A stretch of DNA of 64,000 bases, taken from contig OZ021726.1 of NCBI GenBank assembly GCA_963978545.1, forward strand, positions 52,125,959 to 52,189,958, written 5' to 3'. The DNA is from Linyphia triangularis (taxonomy: Eukaryota > Arthropoda > Arachnida > Araneae > Linyphiidae). The translations under genes were made by a program, and so were the position numbers. The notes below the pieces were generated by a model that was not told the origin of the DNA, did not search any database, and worked only from the letters and a program-made list of their open reading frames with translations. This document shows positions 45,721 through 58,390 of the stretch, piece by piece (position 1 is the stretch's first letter; each line of letters opens with the position of its first letter).

Positions 45721-45838
45721 TTGGTTGTATTCAGATTATCTGGCGCCGTCAGCTACACGAGGGCTATAATGCGCCGAAACATTTCGTCATTTAACAAACC
45801 AACATACATTTACAAACACCCATGCCTACACGGGACTC
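45721..45838 (-). mobile_element. 5'-truncated SINE (family 1)
   Basis: A 118-bp insert between exact 13-bp copies of ATTAGTTGATCAG (45708-45720, 45839-45851). It matches the tail and body of the full-length copy at 36789-36962 and ends within the box B region (CGGGACTC), so the 5' half of the tRNA head is missing. Perfect duplications suggest a relatively young insertion. Confidence 0.88.
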
Positions 45839-45851
45839 ATTAGTTGATCAG

Positions 45852-47755
45852 AAATTTCGATTTTAAACTACATTTACCAGCGAAAGAAGATTACTCGCAT
45901 ACCCTAAAATAAGCTAAAAATGACTTTTTAACACAAGAGGCTCTGAATAGTTTTATATCCTTTAATAAATGATCTTATACACAACTACTATATTACTTGA
46001 CTACTGATTTAGAAGAGCGTAAAAATACAAATAAAACGTATTCATTATAAAATGTATTGCACTAAAATAACGCTGTCTAGCACGTTTAAAACTTGGAGAA
46101 ATACACATAATATTACACATAATTTTATTACAACTTTACCGTGATAAGCCGTTGCTGGTTTTAGAACGCAACAAATATGTTATAAGTAAAAATAAGTTAT
46201 GACACTTACACGACTACAAACAGAATAAACGAAACCTGATACAACATAAATACACATACTCCAATGGGAATTTTCAGTAATGCACGAAAGATAACTTTAT
46301 TTTAAGATGAGTTTTAAAGATAAAAGACTAGAAAATCGGTTCCTTAGCAACTCTATTACACATTTCCCAATAGTGTTAAGCCATCTTAGGCAACTTATTT
46401 CTAAGAAACTTCCATTCGATAAATAGAAATAAAAGTCTTTGCCTCAAGAGAACATTGAACTCTGACTTTTGAAATTTACAATAAAATTTTTAATCTTGAT
46501 TTTGATGAACTGTAATATTTTTCAATATGAAGTGATAAGAGAAAAGTTTTAACAGTTGCCAGAAAAAAATGAGGCTTCCACAAATTATAAATCAAAAATC
46601 AAATAAACTGCGTTAATTTTAGCATCTACATTACACTGCACTGATTTAGTGAGACGGTTGTACAAAAAGCTTTGTTCGTACGTGCGGCTGATAGGGTCAA
46701 TATTCTCAGACGAAACTGCAAATGCTACAAACTAGTGAAATATATCAATTTAAAGGCCTCTTCAAGTTAGTTTGCGATATTAAAATCCAACTGCAAGTAT
46801 TGTAAACAATTGTAATACCAGATAAACAATTTGTAATTCATTATGACTAAACTAGAAACGTTAGGCATGTGTCATATTGATTTGAAAATCTTCATAACAT
46901 AAATTATATTACATAAAACTAAACCAGAAATTCTAATACGAAGCACTTTTAAAATTATATGGGTATACTTTCATAGTAACTCATTAGGAAATTCATGTCT
47001 TCTCTGTAAATACAGATATGGGATTAGATCTTGGGTACAAAGAAAAAAGTTTTCTCACCAAGTTTTTCGTCAAACATGACACCTTTGAGACTCGTTTTGT
47101 TTGTGTAAAAACAATATTAGCATATTTCTTTTATATGTTGTCATAACTTTAAGATAATTTTAGCTGAAGAATTTTATCCAATAAATGCTGCCAATTGTAC
47201 GAGCTGTTACACGAGCTATAGTTGACACGTGTGTAGAAGAGTTCGTTTAAGGACAGTAACTGTCACAATAAAAATTTTATTATCATATTGTATTTGTGGG
47301 AAAAAGTGCATAATAAGTATATGATATTCGTGGATAAACAAACCCTATGGAATTATTAATGACTTACCTAGGTTTTGTTTAAAATATACGATAGATGGTA
47401 TAAAACTACAGTATTTAGTTGAAGTAGCAATTTATAGATATAAGATAAAAGTCATAATTTCAACATACTTTACTCTGTGTCATTTAGTGATGCTACATTT
47501 CTTATTTAACATAGATAAGGAAGTAGATATTAATACATCAATAAATAAAATATGCCCCATTTATGTTTTGAATTAAGCTTACGACATAAGTTATTTCTTT
47601 TGAAAATTCATGAATTATATCACGTATTCCTAATAAATGCATGCTTACTATGTCCCATAGACTTGAAATATTGTCATCCAAAAGTATTTCCCAATTTCCA
47701 ATTTTCCATTCAATGAAATGTCATCAATAATCTTATATGTAATTTTGGAGGACGT

Positions 47756-47795
<40 letters not shown>

Positions 47796-47885
47796 AAGAT
47801 ACCTTTTTCTCCCTTTATACAAAATAACAAAAAAATAATAAATGATATATAAAATTATTAAAGATATTTCACTTAGTGGAAAATG
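45852..47885. other. AT-rich non-coding DNA with a 38-base T-run
   Basis: The T-run spans 47757-47794. The Lys-rich minus-strand frame at 47648-47830 is its by-product. No other structure was recognised. Confidence 0.5.
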
Positions 47886-47953
47886 GTCTTAGCCTTTATA
47901 TTGGTTCCATTAAAAGACATTTTATTTAATGGAACCAATCTAAAGGCTAAGAT
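47886..47953. repeat. Compact hairpin, 29-bp arms
   Basis: Arm 47886-47914 (CTTAGCCTTTATATTGGTTC region) pairs with 47925-47953 with one mismatch and one G-T pair, around a 10-base loop. The size and near-perfect stem resemble either a small foldback or a small-RNA precursor. It is not low-complexity, unlike most hairpins expected by chance in AT-rich DNA. Confidence 0.65.
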
Positions 47954-49540
47954 CTTTGCTTTTAACGAAAAGTGTATTTAATAGCACACATTGTGTTGTT
48001 TGTTTGAAAATCGAAAATTATATTTTGATATCCTGATAGGGGACTCTATTTAAAGGTCATTCTATGTAGAAAATGAGTTAACTCGTCTCAGCAATGATTC
48101 CGTCATACTTTAAATTACAAAAAAAAAAAAATTGTTTTAAAAATATATTTCTCCACTTTAACCCATATCTATTGTTACTTTTTAATAACTCAAATCTGAA
48201 ATAAGTGCCATTGTATATGTATGATTGATGTATGACATACGAATTATCACAAGACCGAATGAGCCTTGCAGTGTCGAGTTTTGCTTTCGAAATTGTTTCA
48301 TTATAGTATGAAAATATAATACATAACTCTTATAAACTTCCAAAAAAAAAATATATATATATATATATTTATTTCAAGCAATCTTAAATGTTTCACTAAT
48401 TAATCGCAATCCTTTAGTGCATGATTTTTCCCCCTTTATGTTGCAATTAGTGGACAAGTAACTGGTGTTTATTACCAAAAGTATACTAATAAAATCACTT
48501 TTTGGGTATAAGCAATCTTAGATTGACTAATATAATTAACTGCAATAAAATATATGAATTATTATTTAAATTTTACTCCAAAATTATGTAGTATATATGG
48601 TACACTAAGCACTAGAGGATTAAACTTTTTGTTTTTTCCGTATTAATCAAAGAAATATTTTTTTTTTAAACAATAGAATGCATACATAAAATGCCAAACC
48701 ATTCTAATGAAACATCAACATAAAATAATTAAAAGGAAGAAAAGGAAATATGGCAGTACGAGGTCATTTAAGATGTTTTCAGGAAAAAGAACTCAAAACA
48801 CAAACTAAAGCAAAATGTTCCCAATACCGTCTTTCGAACCCCAGGAAGTTAATACCTTTGGATCACTTGAAGCGTTAAAGTACACACTTTACTCCTCCTT
48901 AAACTTTGCCATAATATGATTCCGAGCTTAGAACGAAGAACATCCATCAATACTTGAGTAAGAAACAAGGTACCTTAATATCGAGACTGAATACATCTTT
49001 TGAGGAGTTCCTTGGCAGACACGTCTTGAGAATTAATTAATTTCTTATTAGTTTCAAGACTTTGGTTGTAAAAGCGATAGTTATTTCAGTGCTTAAGTTT
49101 TCCCTTTCTACAAATTTTTTTTCTCTCCTCATTTCAATATTGAGATATTATTCGCTTGACCTATTAAAATATTATAGTTTGTGGTGAAACTATTTGGCTC
49201 TTCTAATGTGGACTTAAGAAACTACCTGGTTATTAACCAGTCCATTGCATGCATCGAAACTTAAATTGGGAGACACACAGTGTGTAAATATGAATAACAA
49301 CTTTGCAGTTTTAAGATAAGCTAGAAAGTGTGGTTTTTAATATTTTAACAATATTAAACAAGAAGGATTGTGAATTTGTAGATTCATACTTGGGATACCG
49401 CGAATAATAAACATATAAATAACTTCTCCATTGTTAAATTATTTATAAAATTATTACCAGTGTGCATTTATAATTTGAATATTTGACAGCATCAATGAAA
49501 ATAATGAGTGTTTTCAAGATTCTCGAAATATGCCCACAAA
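47954..49540. other. AT-rich non-coding DNA
   Basis: A short (AT)n tract lies at about 48350-48368. No gene or repeat boundary was recognised. Confidence 0.4.
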
Positions 49541-49680
49541 AACATCTCTGTAAAAAGGCTCTAATTTTTTTATGCAATGATTAAGGCCGGGAAAAGTATT
49601 GAGATATAAAGTAGAGCTAAGTTTAAGGTTGTTGCAAATTACAATCAATAAAAATTAGTAAAATTTGCTTCTCAAAGTCA
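49541..49680 (+). repeat. 140-bp direct repeat, copy 1
   Basis: Begins AACATCTCTGTAAAAAGGCT and ends CTTCTCAAAGTCA. It matches 50249-50388 with one visible difference in 140 bases, and the match stops sharply on both sides. The copies start 708 bases apart. No inverted ends and no clear target duplications are visible, so segmental duplication and two recent insertions of one short repeat are both possible. Confidence 0.85.
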
Positions 49681-49819
49681 AAATTCCCCATGGATAGACC
49701 TAAATATTTAGCTGCTAAAGTATTTGTGGCACTTTCCCATTACGTATTCTGGTTCACTTACGCAAAATGGCCAAGTCACACAAGCATTTTTGTAGCTAGA
49801 TTTTTAGCCCTATGCAGGA

Positions 49820-49938
49820 GAACTAATTTCCATTGCTCGTAATTTACAACAACTTTAAAATTGGCTCTACTTTAGATCTGAATACTTTTCACGGTCATAA
49901 TCATTGCATGAAGAACTTGGCGCCTTTTTAAAGAGATG
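49820..49938 (-). repeat. Diverged inverted relative of the 140-bp repeat
   Basis: Read on the minus strand, it shows AAAAAGGCGCCAAG, ATGCAATGATTATGACCGTG, AAAAGTATTCAGATCTAAAGTAG and TTGTTGTAAATTAC blocks that parallel the two direct copies on either side, with about one change in five bases. It is therefore an older member of the same family caught between two nearly identical copies. Confidence 0.65.
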
Positions 49939-50248
49939 TTGTTTTTATTGGGATTTCAATTCTTTTTTTAAGATACTAATTTTAAATGTATTACTTATTC
50001 GCGCAACAATAATTAGTTTTAAAATATTTGGTGTTCATAATTTTTAAACTTGCAAGAAAACTTCCTGGGAATGAAAGGGTTAAGTATACATGTTTTTGCC
50101 CCCCCCCCCCACCCTTCTCCCAATTTTATAAAGCAACCTGTCAGCTACAAAATAAGTGTTTTCTGCACTATGAACTAGAACTTGGTGATGTGTATATTAG
50201 CTAGATGACATCGGTTAGATTGCAAAACAACTGAATGCTCAACTACTT

Positions 50249-50388
50249 AACATCTCTGTAAAAAGGCTCTAATTTTTTTATGCAATGATTAAGGCCGGGA
50301 AAAGTATTGAGATATAAAGTAGAGCTAAGTTTAAGGTTGTTGCAAATTACAATCAATAAAAATTAGTAAAATTTTCTTCTCAAAGTCA
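50249..50388 (+). repeat. 140-bp direct repeat, copy 2
   Basis: Nearly identical to 49541-49680, with the single visible difference near the 3' end (ATTTTCTTCTC against ATTTGCTTCTC). The flanks are unrelated to those of copy 1. Confidence 0.85.
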
Positions 50389-53300
50389 TACAATACAAAC
50401 ATACATAAATACAAACAACTCAGTAATACTACTTCAATTGAAAAGATGCCATATTTTCATTCTATATGGCAGCATCTAAAATGAGTTTAAACTTTCTTAA
50501 TCCAAAAGTTATTTATATGGATAGGATAAGATTTTAACAACAATTTACCGTATTCGGATATATTTTTCAATATTTAACAACAAGAATTATTGCCAAGTTA
50601 GAAATCTAGACGAAACTTTCTGCAAAAAATAGTTGAAAACATCTAACAACCTACTTTTATAGATTTTTATGTCAGTAAATAATTTAACAAAGACATCTTT
50701 TAGACACAAGAGGCCTCAAACGACTGCTCAAATGGAGAACCAGTTATTTTTGTTGTGAATGGATAAAATTTCACCAAAAGACAATTTATTTCGTCCTTTA
50801 TAAATAAAGCTCGCATTGAACTGTGCAGGCAAGAGACTCACCAAACATCAGTTAGTTTTGGCATGATGCACTTAAACTGCGTTTGTATTATATAATCTGT
50901 ATATTATTAGCACATTCCAAACGCTATATAATTGTTTTGTAACTCGGGTAGATGATAGCTTTGTTTTATACTTTAACTGGCTCTCTATACAGTGAATTTG
51001 CAGATTAACAAATTAATATCTTTAATATAATGAGAAAACTTTCTTTATTATTAATTTTATTTTTTTGTGGGTAGTAAGAAAACTAAGAAAAGGTTAGAGA
51101 GGACAATTTTTTTTTTATTTTTTTATTTTTATGCACCATCCTGGTGGTCGTGCGTTTGCTATGTATTTTATATACGTAACCCCTCATTCTTTAAAGTACA
51201 TATTAAGCCGCATGAACATTTATTCAGAAAAAAAAATCTATTAAGGAAGCAACACATATTACAAAAAATAAAATAAGAGACATTTAAAAGAATTTTTTTT
51301 CTAGCTGAAAAGTATATTTCCAAATGCTACATATGAACAATGCTGTAATTAAAGATAAATAAAACCATCTAAACGTAAAAATACGTTATTTAACTTTAAA
51401 AAAAAAATGGCTCTTTTCCTTGCCACATATTTTCCATTACTCAAAGTTACATCCTTCAAGAAATCATCGGACTATAAAAGGAGGGGAAAAAAAATAACAA
51501 AAATGAAATTCCGAATGGGAACGATTTGTAGCGTCCATAAAATTTCAAAAGCAGGAAATAGAATTTGGATTCAGACGGAAATATTTTATTCGATATGTTT
51601 TCGACGGTTAAACATGGTATGCATATTGTCATCATCCGGTGCCGATATTGCCTTTGATATCCATACAGAAGTTCTATTCAGAAATGTTTTATGTGCATTT
51701 TTTAGACAAACATCAAATGTAGTAAAGGAACTGGTTATATAAAAACATGAAAATATACTTCTGGAACCAACTGTCTAGGGGACTTTTATGCCTTAAGATA
51801 AAATTTCTTAAGTTGTGTGTTGAATATAATCCTGATGCACTTTGTTTTGTTAGTCTACCGGACGATATACCGAATCAAAAGACAAACGATATAAAGTGGT
51901 TCTAGAAACAATTTTGGAATTTTTGGAATAAGGACAGCGTATGAAATAATAATAAAAATTATTCCTTTACCTTTTGTTGTATGTTTCATTATTATTCATG
52001 TTAAGTTTACAAACAGTTTCTTAACTCAAGGTTAGGTCGTGAAATATTTTTTAAAAATGTGCGAGTAAATGTATTTCACATTTAAAACTAAGGATGTTAA
52101 GGAATAAACTGTAAAAATGAAGGGGGAAAATGTCATAACTAAAATTATTTCTTCTGATCCGAGTACATAAATTATCAAAAAATAAATATCAGGTATGATA
52201 TCAAATTACTGTTTTTACTTTTAAAAAAAAAATCATTCTACAGTTTTTTTGCCTTAAAATACTAAATTAAAATTTAATTGAAATGAAGTTTTAATTATTA
52301 AGAGAAAAAAAGGTGGGTTTTACTATTTTGATACAATATTCTAAATATGACATAGTTAGTGTTCTTCATTGAAAAAGTGTATAAATGTTTAAATGCGCTT
52401 TCGAAACAAAAGCAATTCCAACGTATAAAAACATATTACATTTTTTATACCCTTTTCTCCATTTGTTTCTTTTTCCTACAATTTAGTCCACACTAAAAAA
52501 ATTATTAAAAAATCTATATCGTTGATAAAAATTACCAAAAATGTAAACTATTCTTTTTCTTAAATCTTAATACCTTGTATAAAGATTTTTATGTTTTCTA
52601 TCTTTTTATCTTAGACATTATTTCATATTTTTTTCGTGCTCCTGTGAAAAATACAAACGTGACTACACCAACTCCAGTCATTTTATGAGAGGCACGTCCA
52701 AGGCATAAGCGTTCAGTAAAGAATTTTTTTTTAGCTGTGAGTTTAAATGATCCCAACTATCTTAGTTTGTGCAAGTACGAATAAAAATAAAATAAAATCC
52801 ATCACCCGTATTTTTTCCCTGTTTTTTTTTTTTTTTTATCATGTACTTTATATTAGACCCTACCATAGATTGAAGTAACATAAATAACTCTGAGAATGTA
52901 AATTCCAATGAATCAAACTATTCAATAGAAATTAGAAACATGTTTCTATTATTTCAATAGCTACTTGAAAGAATCTAACATTTTGTCTACCCACACATTT
53001 AGAAAAATGGCTAAAGCCATTAATTTAATAATTGCTAATTTACAACTGAAGGGCAAATCACTAATATACTGACCAATTTTGTGGATGAGCTTTAAACATT
53101 ATTGATTGATAGATAGTGGTTATCCACATAGCGATCATCTTGCTGATCATGTGATTTTACAGGAGCGAGCGAAAATATGCATTTTACTAAGAATATAATA
53201 GGTTTTCGAGGTTTTTATCAAACAAAATCTCTAAAACTGTAGATTTGATTTTTTTTTGTATAATTAAGATTTCAATGCATGCAATACATATCAAAAAGTT

Positions 53301-55780
53301 TATAGAGCAAATAAATGGATTATTATGATTTTGTTCAGATATTAAGTTTTTAAATTGGACACCCAATAGGTTTACCTTTGGTTCGTAATGGCCTTTAAAG
53401 AGATAAAGAGGTTTTGAGCCATTTAGTCACTGTCTCAATATTTCACTCTTCATGTTAAATTATCTTTTATAATTTATGATTTTTGTTTTATTTTGAGGGA
53501 ACCATTTTTAATTCTATAGATTTGCGTTGGTTTACAATTATTTAAATTTTGAAAAGTTAACATTTTTTTTAAACCTAGTAACTAAATTTTCAAATGAGCT
53601 TGAGCTAATAACTGGCAATGAATGATTATTTAATAAATTGTAAATGTATATACACTAGATTTTAAATTTTATTTTGTTAATGAATGTGAAGTTGAAGGTT
53701 TTAAAGGAGTCATATCTTCTAATTATATATTTTTTCCTTTTTCCTATCTCATCCTATAAAGTATATGTTTTAATGATTAAAAAGGGAAAAAACAGGGCTT
53801 TTTAAAACTTTTGCCAGGTATTAGATTTTTAAATTGGGGAGACGCACTATTTGCCTGAATAAATATCAAAGTACATAAATCTCAATTGTACATGTGGATG
53901 CATTTTAACTTTAGTTAAAGTCACTGATTATTATTACTTATGTGTTTAAATTTATAAGTGGCTAATAATAGTTAGATGTTGTGTTCTAAAACCTTTTAAG
54001 AGATAGATCATTACCCCTTAATGTAAACACCACACTCTATTTGAACATTATAGCATGATTATTCTCTAACTTTCATTTAAATCCTTTTAATATTTATGCA
54101 TGAAATATTTTGGATTAGTTCTGAAAAAATAACCAGTGATTTTCTTACAGTAACAGAGTCCCCTAAATGCGTAGATTAAGAAACATTTTCTAATCCTATG
54201 CATTATAAAGCCTTTTAAAAATAAAATTTGTGACGTAAGAAGACTTCCATTAAATAGATTGCCTGTAAGTTTTGATAGCAACTATATTAGTGCCGAAAAT
54301 ATCATCGGGGCACATTATGAAAATGCTTACACATACAATTGGCATTTTTCAATCCGTAAATATTCATACAAAAGTTTTTAAACATTTCGCAAGATCGTCT
54401 GAAATTACTCTTTCACTCCATTAGTTTTTCTTTGGTAATTCCATCCAGTAATTTCCTCACGGTCTCCTGTATGTCTCCAAATAATCTGCGTTCATAACGA
54501 AGAGCGATTTTCTCGCTTAACATTATGCTTTAGTTAACATATCATTCCTCACTTCTATATGCGCTAAGTTATTATTCCACATAGTAAATCACAGTGGGCT
54601 GTATTCAATAGTGAAAGGAATAGTTATGCTTACACGTAACTCTAAGCCTGACACGAGTATGCTTTCAAACTCTCAAATAGCTGTCATTGCAAGATTTCAA
54701 ATCGCATAGTTCATATAAATAATGTGAACTATGAATTAAATATTACAATAATAATAATAAAGTAGTTATTATAATTTGGCTTTAAATCTTTAAACCAAGA
54801 AGTTTGTTCTACTAACTGAATGTCTACTATTTGATGTTACAACGCTTGACTAGGGCTATTGAATTGTAAAAGAAAAATGACTGTTGTTTAGCAAATAATG
54901 CTAGTTTGCACATTTACCTAACTTCGCAGCCAAACGTTTGACAAAAGCACTTATGCTTTAATCATCTTCCAGTATGTGACCACTTCCCCCTGTGTGACCA
55001 ACTCGGAGAAACCGTCACGTTTACCAATTTTCCAAATGAATGAAAACGCATTTAAAGCTGTTTCCTCAAAGTTCTGCAAATATGCTTTCAGCGAAATAGA
55101 TTTCGTGAAACTCAATTTGGATCTTTATTGATAAAATCAAAAGAAGTATTGCGGTACTGTTACAGAACATTTTGTTCTACGCAGTATCCTTACACAATTA
55201 TCTGCAGTGTTTCTAGTAACTTTTTAAATACATCAGTTGGATTAATAAGCACAAGGTATCTTAATGGAAATATTTTTTTATTTACTCACGCTCAACTTAG
55301 TGAAAATTTACGGTAGAGGAAAATTATATCAAACATTGTTGCGAGATATTACCAAATAACGTACGGAAACACAACATTACAAGGTTTTAACGAGAGACCA
55401 CCTAAAAGCAAAAACTCTGATCAAACCAACACGACTTAAACAACTGCTAATGTCCCCAAAAAAACTAAAATAGATTTCAAAAATTCTGATGTTTTTTTTT
55501 TAAAGAAAACTTATGCAATTATCTTCTCTTTCAAGGGAAAAGGAGAGTGATTAGTTTCTTTTTAGAAATACCTATGTTTTTCATCTTTAATAATTAAAAC
55601 CATTAATATTTGGTAGAAATCTTTGGTAGGTTGGACTTAATGTTACGGTACTTAGATTAAGTTTTCATAAAAAGAACAACTTTTCTTAGAACCTTCTTTA
55701 AAAAATTTAGGTTAATAAAAAATAGAATTTCTAAAATTATCAAACTTTAAGATATCTTCTATTGAAAACGATACATCAAT
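50389..55780. other. AT-rich non-coding DNA
   Basis: Many short frames (for example 51067-51276, 51407-51742, 54087-54281, 55128-55316) are AT-driven and carry no family signal. T-runs occur at about 52820-52838. No RNA gene or element end was recognised. Confidence 0.45.
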
Positions 55781-55789
55781 ATATAAGTA

Positions 55790-56160
55790 ATAATATTAAT
55801 AATAATTTTCCATGGAATGGCTAATAATATATTAATGGGAATTATGCTGTGTAATAATAATATACCTTACTAAAAACTAATAATATTTATTATTGAAGAA
55901 ATACAATTTTATATAGTTTATTGAGTAAAATATACTAATAATAATATCTTCGGTAAAATATTATTTTGTAAATTTTATTGGGTAAAATCTAATAATAATA
56001 ATATCTTCGATAAAATATTGTTTTGGTAAATTTTATTGTGTAAAATCTAATAATAATAATAATAATATCTTCGGTAAAATATTATTTTTGTAAATATTAT
56101 TGAGTAAAATATACTACTAATAATAAAAATAATATCTTTGCTAAAAAATTATTTTATTCG
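55790..56160. repeat. AT-rich tandem repeat, ~70-bp units
   Basis: At least four units contain (TAA)n, then ATATCTTCGGTAAAATATT or a near match, then TTTTGTAAATTTTATTGGGTAAAATCTA or a near match. The variable TAA count between units suggests slippage as well as unit duplication. It has minisatellite character and no coding capacity. Confidence 0.75.
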
Positions 56161-57771
56161 ACAAACAGATTCTGTTTCCTTTTTAACTTCGTCTTGACTA
56201 AACTCCAAAATAGACAGATTTATTAATAGTATAAAGAAGACTTTCAATAGGAAAAGTACACTATAATATTGAAAGGTGAAAATATGTATAGAAAACTACA
56301 TGTCGATATAAAAGTTACGAAATGTGTAACTAAACAATTATTATTTAAATTTATATCGGGAAGAAAGGAAATGTCAGTATTGTTCGTTTTACCGTTTATT
56401 TTATTTCTGCAATTTTTTTATTAAATTTATTTTAAAGCTTGCCCCAAATCCATACTCGTTTTAAGCAAAGTTCCTTTCTCTCTCTTTGACAAAGAAATCT
56501 CACAGCGCCGTGTTTTCATTTTCCACTTTCCTAGAGCATGTTTGAGATTTCTAAACGAAACTCTTAAAGTGTTGGCGTAAAAAATATCTTTTGATAAATT
56601 GTTAAAATGTCTGTAAACAAAAAAGACAAAGAACAAAAATTTTCAAGAAGATAAGTTTTGAAAAGATAGCGGAAGACGGGATAAAAAAATACAGAGTCAA
56701 ATAAAATCCTGGTTTCTGAAGTTTAATTAGAAACCAATTTTTATAATATATATTCGAGATAATTTTTTTTTTATTTAAATGGTTGAAAATATGAAGAAGC
56801 GTATATTGCATACTATATTTTCGTGGAATTTAGATTAAAAGGAAAACCAAGGATAATAGGAAACGGATCGGAAATGCATTACAAACTTGCTTAAGTAATT
56901 ACAATTTCCATTCCAAGAAAAAAAATTAAAAACTAAATCATTCTAAATTTAAGAACTGCATGCAAAAGTTTGAGACACTGGAATGTGTAATTACGTGTTC
57001 AAATTAGAAAAAAAAACATTGATAAATAAGAATGCATCTTAACTAATGATTGCTATCGGAGCTTTTTTTGTTGTTGTTGTTTTTTAAAGCTAGAATGTTT
57101 ATTTTTCAATATTCATTTTTGTACAAACGTTTCTTTTAAACTATAAAAATAGCTCTTTTTTCTAGAGGAATATTGTAAAAAAAAAAGTATGTACGGGTTT
57201 AAGCTTGAATACTTTTGGCAATAATAATATTCGTTCTAGAATTCAGTTCACAAAATACGTTTATTTTTAAAAGGCCACATTTTGTTGTGCTGCTTATAAA
57301 ATTAGATTTATTATATTTCTTAAAATTGTTGCGTGGTAATAAATTAACAAGTGCTTAATATTACTTCAGTTTTACTAGACGATTTTATTGATTTTGTTTT
57401 ATCACAATGACTATATTCAATTTTTCATTTCTTTAACTTTGAGGGGTTGCACATAAATTACGTTACTCAAAATTTCAGAATTTTGAATTTCTTGAACCAT
57501 CCTCTCCCCCTCATGTTACATTCAGTCGCATTTGATCGTCCTTCTGAAAAAATTATTTAAATTTTTTGTAACTAAAACGAATTTTATAAAATTTTAAATG
57601 AAAATAATTTGTGATTATTAAATTTTGCCGCAAAAGTGAAATTATAACACCATACTAGCTATACCCTCCCCCTCCCGCCATCTCCACACACACAAACCTC
57701 CCCACTACCCATATCATGTCATTCTGCGCTATTTTGACAAAAACCTTAATTCCAGGTACCACGATCTTTCT
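56161..57771. other. AT-rich non-coding DNA
   Basis: The minus-strand frames at 56427-56636 and 56602-56811 overlap in different frames and have no recognisable family. Nothing else is supportable. Confidence 0.4.
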
Positions 57772-57774
57772 ATA

Positions 57775-58390
57775 TCACTTATTTATATACTAAGACTGAA
57801 CATCATACTGTTTATCTAGCATTGTCTATTACGGTAGAAACAAGACTTACACTTCTTCACGGAGGTTTTCAGGTTACCTGGCGCCGTCAGCAACACGAGG
57901 GCTATAATGCGCCGAAACATTCGTCAGTAGACAAGCCAACATACATTTACAAACACCCATGCCTAACACGGTACTCGAACCCGCAACCTCTCGGTCCAGA
58001 AGCTAGCACGCTAACCACTATACCGTTTGGTTCGCCTTCTTCTCGGGGGATTCTAGGGGAGAGAGATCAAAATTTACCATATTGGAACCTTTTCAGATTA
58101 CAATATCATGAATGCACCTCCTTTTTCTAAACTGACGAATCTGATTGGTTGTAGTCACTCTAGAAACAAGACTAGTTGATTTAGAATAAGGGTGTACATG
58201 CATGATATTGACATTCAAAAAGATTCCAATATGGTGAATTTAGATGTTTCTCTTCCGAAATCCCCCTCATGGAAAAGTGGATTGGTCGTGTTTCCACGGC
58301 AACGGACAACGCTGGACATAGTGAATGGAGCTATTCTAATAATAGAAGGACAGTAAGATGTTCAATCTTTGTACATATGTAAGTGGGACC
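57775..58390. mobile_element. Large foldback element interrupted by a SINE
   Basis: The left arm (about 57775-57865 plus 58036-58130) and the right arm (about 58180-58390) are diverged inverted complements. TTTACCATATTGGAACCTTTT at 58073 pairs with AAAAAGATTCCAATATGGTGAA near 58217. Outside the SINE, GAACATCATACTGT pairs with ACAGTAAGATGTTC near 58350, and the TTACGGTAGAAAC block pairs with GTTTCCACGGCAAC near 58289. Several indels separate the arms. The SINE at 57866-58035 splits the left arm. The frame at 57822-58130 is a by-product. Confidence 0.65.
57866..58035 (-). mobile_element. tRNA-derived SINE (family 1), full-length
   Basis: A 170-bp minus-strand copy matching 36789-36962 end to end: tRNA head at the right (box B as GGTTCGAGTACC, box A TAGTGGTTAGCGTGCTAG) and tail TTACCTGGCGCC at the left. 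It is flanked by CTTCTTCACGGAGG and CTTCTTCTCGGGGG, a 14-bp target duplication with two changes, so it is older than the copies at 36.8 and 45.7 kb. Confidence 0.85.

Noticed and set aside
47648..47830. Minus-strand frame with a poly-Lys block
   Set aside because: It is generated by the 38-base T-run on the plus strand.
51407..51742. 111-codon frame, longest outside the retrotransposon apart from SINE-related ones
   Set aside because: It is basic and low-complexity at the start, with no motif, splice or promoter context that I can defend; this length is expected by chance in 64 kb.
55790..56160. Possible CRISPR-like array because of regular units
   Set aside because: The units are AT-rich, contiguous and without unique spacers, in a eukaryotic context; it is a minisatellite.
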